Positions 12,589 through 23,871 of a stretch of DNA of 64,000 nt are shown here, in pieces. This DNA is from Lithospermum erythrorhizon (taxonomy: Eukaryota; Streptophyta; Magnoliopsida; Boraginales; Boraginaceae): the NCBI GenBank assembly GCA_019722365.1, contig JADFUC010001079.1, positions 1 through 64,000 of the forward strand, read 5' to 3'. The notes beneath the pieces were generated by a model that saw only the letters and a list, made by a program, of their open reading frames with translations, made no database searches and was not told the DNA's origin. Position 1 is the first letter of the stretch. The number at the start of each line of letters is the position of its first letter. The translations under genes and the position numbers were made by a program.

Positions 12589-14127
12589 GACATCAGAATC
12601 TACTCCACTTGTTGGCCCCCTCGAGGTCGTAATTTCACCAACTCAGACATCGTAGCCACCAATCCATTTGACACAAAAATGACTTCTTTTACATCATAAA
12701 TAAAACAATATAACTCGTCCATCGGGTGAACTAACCAATAGTACAACAACATTGAAAATCATAATATAAATACACATCAAACAATTTGTTATACAACTCG
12801 AGTCAATAATAATTATTACATACAACAGAAACTTCAAGAAGATAAAAGTATGACTGTTGAGGTCTTCAAGCCACCATCGCCATCTTCGCGGGTACGCAGC
12901 TACTCGGCCAATGCATATCGGTCATTCGCAACAACCTAGTACGAAACGCCCGCCCATGTGTGTGGAAAAATATAGGGAAGTCGCCTAAAAGTTTAGTGAA
13001 AATAAATATCCGTATTAACCTACCCGTCTGCATGGTCAATAATAGTTTCGATTCCTCACCTATTTGTAGACTATATACCCCAAGAGTATTATTTCATGTT
13101 ACTGTCACAAAATAAAACTTTCCTTATTGGCTTTCTAACTAACACCGATAACCCACACTACGCCAACAACTTACTCACAAGACACCTAATTACAAGAGGT
13201 ATTTATCTATTATTCTTCAAGTATGTTTTAATTCCCCAATATATAATATACACCTCAACCACACACAATCTCGTATATATATCTTAACCTCTCATAACTC
13301 ACGCATACACAACTCAATCACTTATCTTCAGCTCACTTAAAAGTACTACTCTCCCAATTTACAATCATACTCCTCCTATGACAACCGATGTTCCCTATAA
13401 GACCTTCCAAATATATGCATTTTTAATATGACCGAGTAATATATCTTAAATCTTAGATAACCTAAGTACAGATTTATCTTCCCAAATTCTCCATTTAGTA
13501 TACGGAACTTATTTACCTCCATGCATGTGTCGTGGTTGGGATCAAGCATTCATATTCTAGCACATTTGAATCCAGTTTTCCACCATATATATAAAATATC
13601 ATCAACATCATCGATGTATTAGTATAAACTTCGCTTATACTGCTCCTAATGTTCTCATTCCAAAGCGTATCTCATCCATTAGCCACTTAAGATATATAGA
13701 ACATATCTAACAAAGACAAGAATGCCGTAAGGCTACAACCTAAAAATAAATACCGTATCCCGAAGAAAATAGTTGCTTTACAAGGCCGACGCTTAAAATG
13801 AAGTATAACTATCAAAGCATCAAGTTGCTAGCACAACAACAAGATTGGGGGAAGAATAATGTAGCCAAATATGAATAAAATACACGTATACGTGATTATC
13901 GGATAAAGTCATACAACATAATTCCACATTGAAGTCTCGACATAACACATGAATATATAATGTAGTAGATTCCTGATAAGCACACAATCACCCAAATGAA
14001 ATCACAGACCAACAACGACTCAAAACTCTAGTCAACAAACCTCCTATCTCTCATATCCCCAATGCAAGATACCATCCTCTAACGCAAGATATACTCAACT
14101 GCCTACCTGTGAATGGACAATCAACAA

Positions 14128-14640
14128 TCACTCGCACTTATACCGCAGAAAGTATAAGGCCAAACCGCACTTATACACAAAGTATAAGGCACACCGCATC
14201 TATACACAAAGTATAAGTGCACACCGCACTTATACACAAAGATAAGTGCACACCGCACGCTATACCGTAAAGATAGTGGGCCACATCAACAATGCACACA
14301 AAGAAAGTAATCAAAGAAAGAGTCATACCAGACGCTATACCGTAGTATAGGGCCAAACCGCACGCTATACCGTAAAGATGTGGGCCACCACAATGCACAC
14401 AAAGAAAGTCGATCAAAGAGAATCATACCAAGACGCTATACCAGAAGATAGGCCACTCGACAACGACACAAAGAAATGAATAAAGAGAATCATACCGCAC
14501 GCTATACCGCAAGATAAAGTGGCCAAACCGCACGCTATACCTGTAGTATAGGCTACCTCGACAATGCACACAAAGAAAAGGACAAGAGAATCATACCGCA
14601 CGCTTATACCGTAGCAGGGCTGGGCCAAGGCCACATATCC
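14128..14640. repeat. LTR subrepeat array 1 (left LTR)
   Basis: Degenerate tandem units of about 28-30 bp containing CCGCACTTATACACAAAGTA, grading into longer units of about 110 bp that also hold CAATGCACACAAAGAAAGT. The same array is present at 20038-20545 in the right LTR. Confidence 0.8.
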
Positions 14641-14819
14641 TCGCAGCGAAGAGAGTCACCTAATCCCAAGTATCCCAACCATAGGTCATCATATCCTAAT
14701 ACTCAAGTCACCTCAAAATCACATAACTCCATCAAACACCTTCTCAATAACTAACTACTTTACTTTCCAACAATAGCAAAGTACGCTCTGATTACATCAC
14801 ACAATCGTAACTAATCACA

Positions 14820-15180
14820 AATCGGGTCACAAGTGCCACATAAATACCACAAGTGCCGAAAGCCACATAATACCACAAGTGCCGACAAGTGCCACATAAA
14901 TACCACCGGGCCCGATAAGCCAACATAAATACCACAAGTGCCGCCAAGGCCACACAATACCACAAGTGCCGACAAAGCCACATAAATACCATGCGCCGTC
15001 ATACACATAATACCACCGCGCCGACAGCCACATAAATACCACAAGCGTCACAAGCGCCACACAATACCACAAGTGCCGACAAAGCCACATAAATACCACA
15101 AAGGCCAAGGCCACATAATACTCACAAGCGACAGCCACATAAATACCACAAGTGCCGCCAAGGCCACATAATACGTAAAT
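14820..15180. repeat. LTR subrepeat array 2 (left LTR)
   Basis: About a dozen degenerate units of about 29-30 bp built on CATAAATACCACAAGTGCCG. They are matched at 20728-21075 in the right LTR. Low-complexity minus-strand frames here, rich in Trp, Val and Cys, are a by-product of the repeat. Confidence 0.8.
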
Positions 15181-16528
15181 ATAAGTCGGGAGTTCAGCCA
15201 TCACTTACCTCAAAACCAAATTCTTCAACGCCGCACGAGTCACATAATCATATTAGGGGCTCACATAATCGCACAACCATTACATGTAAGGCCCATTCCC
15301 CGTGAATCATATCACAAGGACATATACACCATCTACACATAATTATACAGCACTGCACACCCTTTACACATAATTATAATACAAGGACAAAAATACCATT
15401 TAAGTTAAGTACATAAGTGTAATACACGCGAGATAAAGATTCACCTCTACTACCTATCACAAAAGTCCTCACGAAGAACGCGATCAATTTAACGTGCCCC
15501 TTCCTCATGTCAAGGCCTGCTAACACCCGTAGTGTACTCAGAACTACCAAGAATTACGCTCTAGAATAAACATTACCAACTCTCATCGAACGACTTCTAA
15601 ACGGTCAACATGACTCCGCAAACTATCGACTATAAACCACCTGACACAACTAAATCGACGCTCAAAATTCCATCTTATCATTTTATCATTACAAATTAAC
15701 TTATATGTCATTCTAGTTAATCACAGTCCCTAATTAACAATCTATACTCCAAAATATCAATTATATCTCAACTTGAAAATATTACTTTTTTCAACCTAAT
15801 CAGCTTCTTTTAATGAATTTTAAATCACTGACATTTAACATCACAATACTATAATAAGGTCCCAATTAAACTCCCTACACATTTAAAGTCTTATGAAAAT
15901 ATCACCTCAAAAAGTCAAATCAAACCTAGAAAAGTCAACTCGACCTTAACGCCTCAAACGAGCTCTAAATCACGAATCATCACATATATACGCCACGTAA
16001 CCCATAACCAACTAAGATTTATCATAAAATTCAATTATGTAAGGCCAACCACAAAGTCAACTATCTCAAAACTCCAAGAAATATCTCTCGAAGACTTGTT
16101 CTTACCTTTAACTCAAGAGAATGACGGGGAGAATGATATTCTACAAACGACCTTGAAGCCTGAGCCACAATCGAAGAGAATTCAAGAAAATGTCTGCGTG
16201 GGAGATGGAATATTTCGCCACTGCGGGAGTAGGAAGAAGATGATGTCATTATGGATGCATGTGTGGAGGATATGTATGAATAGATATTTTAAAAAACTCG
16301 AGTCCCGCTCGGTTTCGTTAATTCTCCGCCATCGCATTCTAAATCTCCAGCTCTAACCCGATTTCAAAGATAAATTCTTCCATGGCAAACATTACTAAAT
16401 TATAAATTTAAATTCTGGCCAAAAGTTTTACTTAAATAATATCATCATCGAAAAATTTTACTATTCCCGGTCCCACCACGAATCGTAAATATTTTTTTTT
16501 TTTTTTTTTTTTTTAACGGGTTATTACA

Positions 16529-18495
16529 ATCTACCCACCTTATAAAATTTCGTCCTCGAAATTTACTCGGAATCCAAACTGTCAGATTATCTCATCGCAC
16601 CTTTCGACACGCCATTATCAACTAACATCAGGACACCTTGTCACCCACTCACTTCCTTAACATAGCATCTCGCCTTCTAGTTCTATAATATCTTATGTCA
16701 ATTAACTTAAGGCAAATAATTTCACACCATAACACACATTCAACTGCCAATTTTTTTCCTATTCAAGCTTATCATAATTGCTCTGCTTGTTATTATCATT
16801 ATCAATCTTAGTATTATAAACATCCTCAATTGCCTCCAAAATACCACTCAAAAATTAAAATTCATATCGCCAATACCGATACTGTCCACTCATAATTTGT
16901 GTCACCATAATACTCCATATCACATAATCAAACGAGTAAACAGTAAAATTTCACCACACCACGTTCATACTACAACTACTATAAAATAACTTACAAAAAT
17001 AAACCACAAGAACATCATATATAACAATTCATCCTTTTCCCGGCAGGCTCACCCTTCGAACACCCCACATCATCTCAATATCCTCAAATCAAACAATTAC
17101 AAATCACCCATATAATATCAATCATACACACAACAATCTCAACGTGAGCATCTATAATAATACGATACAACATTCTTCATATGTGAACTATTCTCAGAAA
17201 ATATATTCGTATACGGCCCATAACACACAAATATACTCCAATCAACACACCCAATCATATACAAATTCTAACATGAATACCACAAAAATAAATAGCCTGC
17301 ATCACTTCTCAAACACAACCACCGTTCAAGTCAACATTTCACAATTTCACTATTAAAGCCACAGATAAGTTTATAATGCAGATACACAGTCACAATCAAT
17401 TACCATATACTTCACTCAAACATAAATAAGATAACAACCGAGTGATAAATCCCCAATTACTCCAAGTATACAAGAGAAATTCTTAATTGTTTTAAAGATC
17501 AACATCTTACACCACTATCAAGTGCTAATCCCATGACTACATGTCACCAAAATCCTCCTCAACTAACCTCTTAATACCCTTAAGTTCACACAATTGCTCC
17601 AACTTATCAACAACTTCAAATTCAACACCAGCCAATTTCTCCTCAATACTTCCCAGATAATCTCGGTCTCTTCCTTAAATCCTCAAACACTATCCGTATT
17701 CCATCTCCAAAAGCGTTTCAACCTGTGAGTTTACATCCTCAAGAATGATCATTACTATCACAAAGATGCACTCTTACTCAAACACCAATTCTTATTTAAC
17801 CATTATTAACAGATAACCTCACAACTCTTTTCTTATTCAGCCTCGATTTGTATTCACCCTGACTTACTTATCATTTCTGATCAAACCCACATTTCACATT
17901 TCCTTAAAATCACAGATCTTAGTTAACCAGTAACCTTACTTATAACCCATTGATATTCTTTACAACTCCACCTCGAGTATATCGTATATTCACTATCACC
18001 CCTTATCCACTACTCGCCATAAAATCTCACAAGACTGCATCATCACATCAACTATTAAGACATTTCCCAAAATATATGATCACCCAAATATCTCTTCATA
18101 ATATTTCCGACACTGTGATCATATTCTAACCCATTACATGTATCGCTCCAATATAATCCCTCATAAATACTCCACCATCGCATCGATCTCCATATATGCC
18201 CAACATCTATCTCAACAAATACATAACTCCGACGTGACGCCATATTACCCAATTCATTTCACATATCTCCTAATGAACACATCTTAATCAAATTACACCA
18301 CAAAACACAAGATGCAAAAGTAGTTCGTAAGACCCTCGTGACGCTGAAGTCAACGAATCTTCAAGTGGCGTCCTCAACAACCAACGGATTCGGAAAAGAA
18401 TGAACTCAAACCAGAGAACGACTCACACACAACACACTTACAACCGGAACCTAGGCACATAACCACACAAGACACCAAGAAAAACATAAACCTAG
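16529..18495 (-). mobile_element. Short non-coding interior of the large-LTR element
   Basis: Only about 2 kb separates the two 3.9-kb LTRs. The left edge (CTACCCACCTTATAAAATTT and the following CGTCCTCG) is the reverse complement of a chromovirus polypurine-tract region. It matches the equivalent position beside the LTR of the full chromovirus at 26399-26440. No gag, protease, RT or integrase motif is visible on either strand. The remaining open frames are short, AT-rich and without recognisable domains. The element must depend on proteins from a relative. Confidence 0.75.
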
Positions 18496-18507
18496 GCTCT
18501 GATACCA
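18496..18507 (-). promoter_or_regulatory. Intact initiator-Met primer-binding site
   Basis: On the minus strand the sequence is TGGTATCAGAGC, a perfect plant initiator-Met tRNA primer site, four bases outside the LTR that starts at 18512. It fixes the orientation of the element as minus. Confidence 0.85.
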
Positions 18508-20037
18508 AAATCAGAATCTAATTCGCCCCTGTGGCCCCCCCCCGAGGCTGGACCGTCACCAACCCGTATTATCGTAGTCACCAACTACGGATAACAATAA
18601 AACGACTTCTTTTTACATCATAAATAAACAATATAACTCGGCCCATCGCGAATCTAACCAATAAGACAACAACATCAAAATCATAATATAAATACACATC
18701 AAACAATTTGTTATACAACTCGAAATAATAATAATTATATACAAATGTAGCAAGATAAAGTATGACTGCTGGTGTCCTCAAGCCAATTATCGCCATCTTC
18801 TCGCTGGTACGCAGTACTATTTCCTACAACGATTCCCATTATTCCTGAACAAATTCCAGTACGAAACGTCACCATGTGAAAAATAGGAAGTCACTAAAAA
18901 GTCGAAAGGAAAATAAATATCATGTGTTTAACCTACCCGTCCAAGTATTTAATAATAATAGTTTCGATTCCTCACCCATTTTTGTAGACTATATATACCC
19001 CAAGAGTATTATTATTTCATAGGTTACTCACAAAATAAAACTTTCCTTATTGGCTTCTAACTAACACCGATAACCCACACTCACGTCAACAACTTCCACA
19101 AGACACCTTTAATTACAAAGAGGTATTTCATCTATTATCTTTCCAAGATAGCTAATTCCCAATATAATATACACCCCAACCACACAATAATCTCTAAACA
19201 TATATCTTAACCTCTCATAACTCACGACACAACTCAATCACTTATCTTTAGTTCACTTCAAAGTACTACTCCCAATTTACAATCATATTCTCCTGGCGAC
19301 AACTGATGCCTCTATAAGACCTTCCAAATATATGCATTTCTTAATATGACTGAACAATATATCTAAATCAAGATAACCTAAGTACGAAATTATCTCCCCA
19401 AATTCTTCATTTAGTATACGGAACTTATTTACCTCAATGGTACCAACGTCGTGGTTAGATCAGAACTTATATTCTAACACATTTGAATTCAGTTTTCCAC
19501 CATATATATAAAATATCATCAACATCATCGATAGGTTAGCATGAACTTCGGTTATTAATTTCTGTACCTAATGTTCTCATTCAAAAGGTATCTCATCCAT
19601 TAACCACTTAATATATATATAACATATCTAACAAAGACAAGAATGTCGTAAGGCTAACCTAAAATAAATACCGCATTCCTCGAAGAAAAAATAGTTTAAT
19701 AAGGCCGACGCTTAAAAAATGAAGTATAACTATCAAAGCACCGCTGCTAGCACAACAACAAGATTAGGAATAGTCATCGTAGTCAAATATGAATAAAATA
19801 CATGTGCTGCTGTGATTATCGGATAAAGTCATAACATAATTCCACATGAAGTTCTCGCATAACACATTTAATATAATGTAGATTCCGATACACACAATCA
19901 CCCAAATGAAATCACACAGACTAACAACGACTAAAACTTAGTCATCAAACTCTCCTATCTCTCATATCCCTACCAAGATAGCTCATCCTCTACCACATAT
20001 ACTCAATCCGCTCACCTCGCAGGAACGGACAATCAAT

Positions 20038-20545
20038 CACTCGCACTTATACCGCAAAGATAAGGCCAAAACCGCACTTATACACAAAGTATAAGGCACA
20101 CCGCATCTATACACAAAGTATAAGGCACACCGCATTTCTGCGCAATAAAGTATAAGGCACACCGCACGCCTATGCACCGTGCATGTGGCCACATCAACAA
20201 CGCACACAAAGAAAGTAATCAAAGAGAGTCATATCAAGACGCCTATACCAGAAGATAGTGGCCAAACCGCACGCCATACCGCAAGATGTACACCGACAAC
20301 GCACACAGCTGAAAGCGATCAAAAGAGAATCATACCGCACGCTATACCGCAAGATGTGGCCACCTCGACAACGCATACGCCAAAGCGATCAAAGAGAATC
20401 ATATCGCACGCTATACCGCAGTGATATGGCCAAACCGCACGCTATACCGCAAGATAGTGGCCACCTCGACAACGCACACAAAGAAAGCGATCAAAGAGAA
20501 TCATACCGCACGCTATACCGTGAAAAGATAGGCTGGCTGGCCACA
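20038..20545. repeat. LTR subrepeat array 1 (right LTR)
   Basis: Counterpart of 14128-14640, with the same basic unit and longer unit but different indels. Confidence 0.8.
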
Positions 20546-20727
20546 TATCCTCGCAGCGAAGTAGAGTCACCTAATCCCTAGTAAATTCCAAACCATGTGG
20601 TCATATCCTAATACTCAAGTCACCTCAAAATCATACATAACCCATCAAACACCTCAATAACCAACTACTTACTTCCAACAATAGCAAAGCATACAAATAA
20701 TACATCACACACAATCGTGAATCACAA

Positions 20728-21075
20728 CCGCTGGCTGATAAATACCACAAGTGCCTACAAAGCCACATAATGCCTGCCAAGCCGACAAGTGCCACATAAA
20801 TACCACCCTGGCCCGACAAGCCAACATACAATACCACAAAGCGTCAAGTGCCACACAATACCACAAGCTAAGCCGACAAAGCCACATACCACAAGTGCCG
20901 CCAAGGCCACATGTTACCACAAGTGCCGACAAAGCCACATAAATACCACAAGCGGCCAAGGCCACACAATACCACAAAGCCACATAAATACCATTGCCAA
21001 GGCCACATAATACCACAAGCGACAAAAGCCACATAAATACCACAAGTGCCGCCAAGGCCACATAATACGTAAATA
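20728..21075. repeat. LTR subrepeat array 2 (right LTR)
   Basis: Counterpart of 14820-15180. Degenerate units of about 29-30 bp around AAATACCACAAGTGCCG. Confidence 0.8.
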
Positions 21076-22424
21076 TAAGTCGAGTTCAGCCATCACTTAC
21101 CTCAAACCAAATTTCAACGCACGAGTCACATAATCATATTAGGCTCACACATAATCGCATAACCATTACATGTATACCATTCCCGTAATCATATCACAAG
21201 GACATATTACCATTCACACATAATTATATTACAGTTAATTGCATACCCCTCATGTTGCTAATTATAATACAAGGACAGACACCATTTAAAAGAAGTATTA
21301 GCGTGAATACACGAGATAAAGATCACTTACTAGCTATCACAAAGTCTCACGAAGAACTTGATTTCATGAACGTGCCTCCCTTCCCATGGCCGCCCAAATA
21401 GAACACCCGTAAAGTGTACTCAGAACTACCAAAGTTAATTACGTTTCAGAATAAACATACTAACTCTCATCGGAACGATTTCTAAACTGGTCTAACACAC
21501 GGGGGCAACTATCGAATTATAAACTCATCGGACACAAACTTCAAATCGACGCCCGCTAAAATTCCATCTTATCATTTTATCATTACAAATTAACTTATAT
21601 GTCATTCTGGGCTAATCGTGTCCCTAATTAACAATCTATACTCCAAAATATCACTTATATCTCAACTTGAAAATATTACTTTTTCAACCTAATCACTTTA
21701 ACAATTTTAAATCACCGATTTAACATCACACACAATTTATAATAAGTGTCCCAATTAAACTCCCTCACACATTTAAAGTCTTATGAAAATATCACCTCAA
21801 AAAGTCAACCGAACCTAGAAAAGTCAACTCGACCTTAACGCCCTCAAACGAGCTCTAAATCATTTAATTCATCACATATATATACGCCACAGTAACTCCA
21901 TAACCAACTAAGATTTATCATATAAAATTCCACTATGTGTGTCAACCAAAAGTCAACTATCTCAAAAACCCAAGAAATATCTCGAAAAGACTAAATTTTA
22001 CCTTAACTCAAGCAGAACGATTAGAGAATGTGATATTCTAACAAACGATCTTCGGGAGTTCGAGCTTACAACGTTATAAACGGAAGAAAAATGTCTGCCG
22101 GGGTAGATGAATATTTCGCCACCAAGTGAAGAGAAAGAAGACGATGTTGTTTTCTCATGATGACGCTGAGGATAATGATGAATGTATTGCTTTAAAAACT
22201 CGAGTCCCTGCTCTGCTTTCTGCTAATTCTCCGCTATCGCATTTCTGGGCCCTCCACGAACCCGATTTCAAAGATAAATTCTTCCATGGCAAACACTACT
22301 AAATTATAAATGAAATTCGCTCAAAAGTTTTACTTAAATAATATTATCATCGAAAAATTTATACTATTCCCGGTCCCACCAATCGAAATATTTTTTTTTT
22401 TTTTTTTTGTAACGGGTTATTACG

Positions 22425-23285
22425 TACATATCAAGTGTGGTATTCACGCAATTGACGCCGTTAAAGAAAATAGAACGCATCGGGAAGACATATCAATGGG
22501 ACGGATTAAAATCAAGGTTCAAGCATCAGAAACTAACGCAGCGGGCATTCTATGCTCATCATATAGCCTGTCATTCTTCCTGATATATCCGACTTCATGA
22601 TTTTCTACCCATTTTGGAAGCAAGTTGGATATCGAATCGATGTTAACAACAGCCATGTATTAGTAAGAACGACTCTTAAAAACGGTTTAAATCTTAACTC
22701 CAAATCGCCCACTTCCACCCAGAGAATTATTTAAATCGACAAGGAAGCATCATCTAGAGTTAGCGACATTTCGAACCGGCCATTTCAAATGATGGTCATC
22801 CAAAAATATTCAGCTTCTAGAATAACACGATTAGAGCCGCACTACAAACATTATGGAGTTTCAACATCACTACCCTCCAGCTCTAATAGATAAATTATTT
22901 ATCATATTATCCCAACTCAAATTCCATATTAGTTGGATCAAATTCAAATGATTCATCATTGTCCCCTTCTACTCCTACAACTCGTACAACTCCTAGATCA
23001 CTTCCATCAACATCTCCCAAGAATATTGTAGGAGTTTCAAGCCCTGGCCGTCGGGTCATGGGTAATGGCCTGCAGAAGTGGGGGCCAATAAACTTTCTAT
23101 ATTAATCTTCGCTACCTGCATTTGCTACTCATCCCTTATACCATTTGTTCGTGGATTTAATGATGTAAAAAAGATGGAAATTGTGGGATAAGGCAGCAAT
23201 ATCACTCCAAGGTTACGTAAGTAATGAGAAAAGCGTGGCCCAAAGCCGAGAAGTTTCAGTATCGAGCTAATGTAACATCCCACCT
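22425..23285 (+). pseudogene. MULE transposase relic, C-terminal part with OTU-like motif
   Basis: This continues the relic interrupted at 12588. The segment HAIDAVKENRTHRED near 22447-22491, followed near 22540 by a remnant of the SWIM-like zinc region (AGILCSS), and FWKQVGYRID near 22612-22640 follow the usual C-terminal order of FAR1-type MULE proteins. Near 23150-23200 a one-base frameshift separates FVRGFNDVKK from DGNCGIR. D-G-N-C is the catalytic Asp/Cys signature of OTU cysteine proteases, which are known at the C terminus of some plant MULE proteins. Several frameshifts and stops make it non-functional. The catalytic His of an OTU domain was not found. Confidence 0.6.
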
Positions 23286-23608
23286 TTTACCATAGAATAT
23301 TACCTGGGGTAAATGTACATACTTTGATACATAAAATATTTCACATTGGGCGACGGACGCGCTCTAATTCAATCGATGTCCTTTCGTTGTAAGCAGTGAC
23401 ATCATCGGGCAACTAAACCAATGTCAGGTTGTCCTACACTCATATGGGGAATCACATGCCTCAAGCAACTGTCACACCTATAAATGGCCATTCGATTTAG
23501 CACGGGTGGTGTTAAAGACACGCCTGGGCTGGCACCCATGTTATATCAGTATGACCCTATTATTTATCTTAAATACTTTGTTATATTTATTACTTTATAA
23601 TCATTTAT
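23286..23608. other. Unassigned segment before the second solo LTR
   Basis: The stretch follows TGTAACATCCCACC at about 23273, which looks like the start of yet another chromovirus-type LTR, but no matching end was found. The segment continues, after removal of the solo LTR, into 35915 onward through the shared TTTAT. No gene is visible. Confidence 0.3.
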
Positions 23609-23871
23609 TGTAACGATCCACCTGTGCCTGGCCGCCTCGGTGCTAATCGTCTAAATCCCTGACACCGTAGTCACCACATCGATGGATTACCCAATTTACA
23701 AACCCACTTGTCCTCAAATAAACCATAAAATAATATACAACGGAAAGAAAGCGCTTTTAAGGAAAAGAATCATCGCGGTATTTCCTAACCACACACTTAC
23801 AACAACATACAACAAACATCATGTATAAAATATCTACAACAACCATCTGAATTCCAATATAACAATACAGA

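Larger units (their letters stand above)
12594..16528 (-). mobile_element. 3' LTR (left copy) of a non-autonomous large-LTR element
   Basis: This 3.9-kb segment matches 18512-22424 along its whole length by eye. Both copies start CAGAATCTA and end at ...AACGGGTTATTAC after a poly(T) run. Orientation is minus because the primer-binding site lies beside the right copy and the polypurine side beside this one. Its outer flank is GACAT (12589-12593) against TACAT after the right copy, a probable decayed 5-bp target duplication. The canonical TG at the outer end is missing in both copies. Two tandem subrepeat arrays lie inside (14128-14640 and 14820-15180). The copies differ by many small indels. 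Open frames inside come from the subrepeats. Confidence 0.85.
18512..22424 (-). mobile_element. 5' LTR (right copy) of the non-autonomous large-LTR element
   Basis: This is the partner of 12594-16528, with collinear similarity throughout and both subrepeat arrays. It is preceded by a perfect primer-binding site and ends in a poly(T) run at about 22391-22408 followed by AACGGGTTATTAC. The downstream flank TACAT resumes the MULE relic. The many small indels between the two LTRs indicate considerable age, or sequence errors in a repeat. Confidence 0.85.

Noticed and set aside
14100..15200. CRISPR-like regular repeats of about 30 bp
   Set aside because: Units are directly adjacent without unique spacers, are degenerate, and sit inside plant LTRs.
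14792..15204. Long overlapping minus-strand open frames rich in Trp, Val, Cys and Gly
   Set aside because: They are translations of the 29-30 bp subrepeats in an LTR. The same appears at 20631-21096, and no domain is present.
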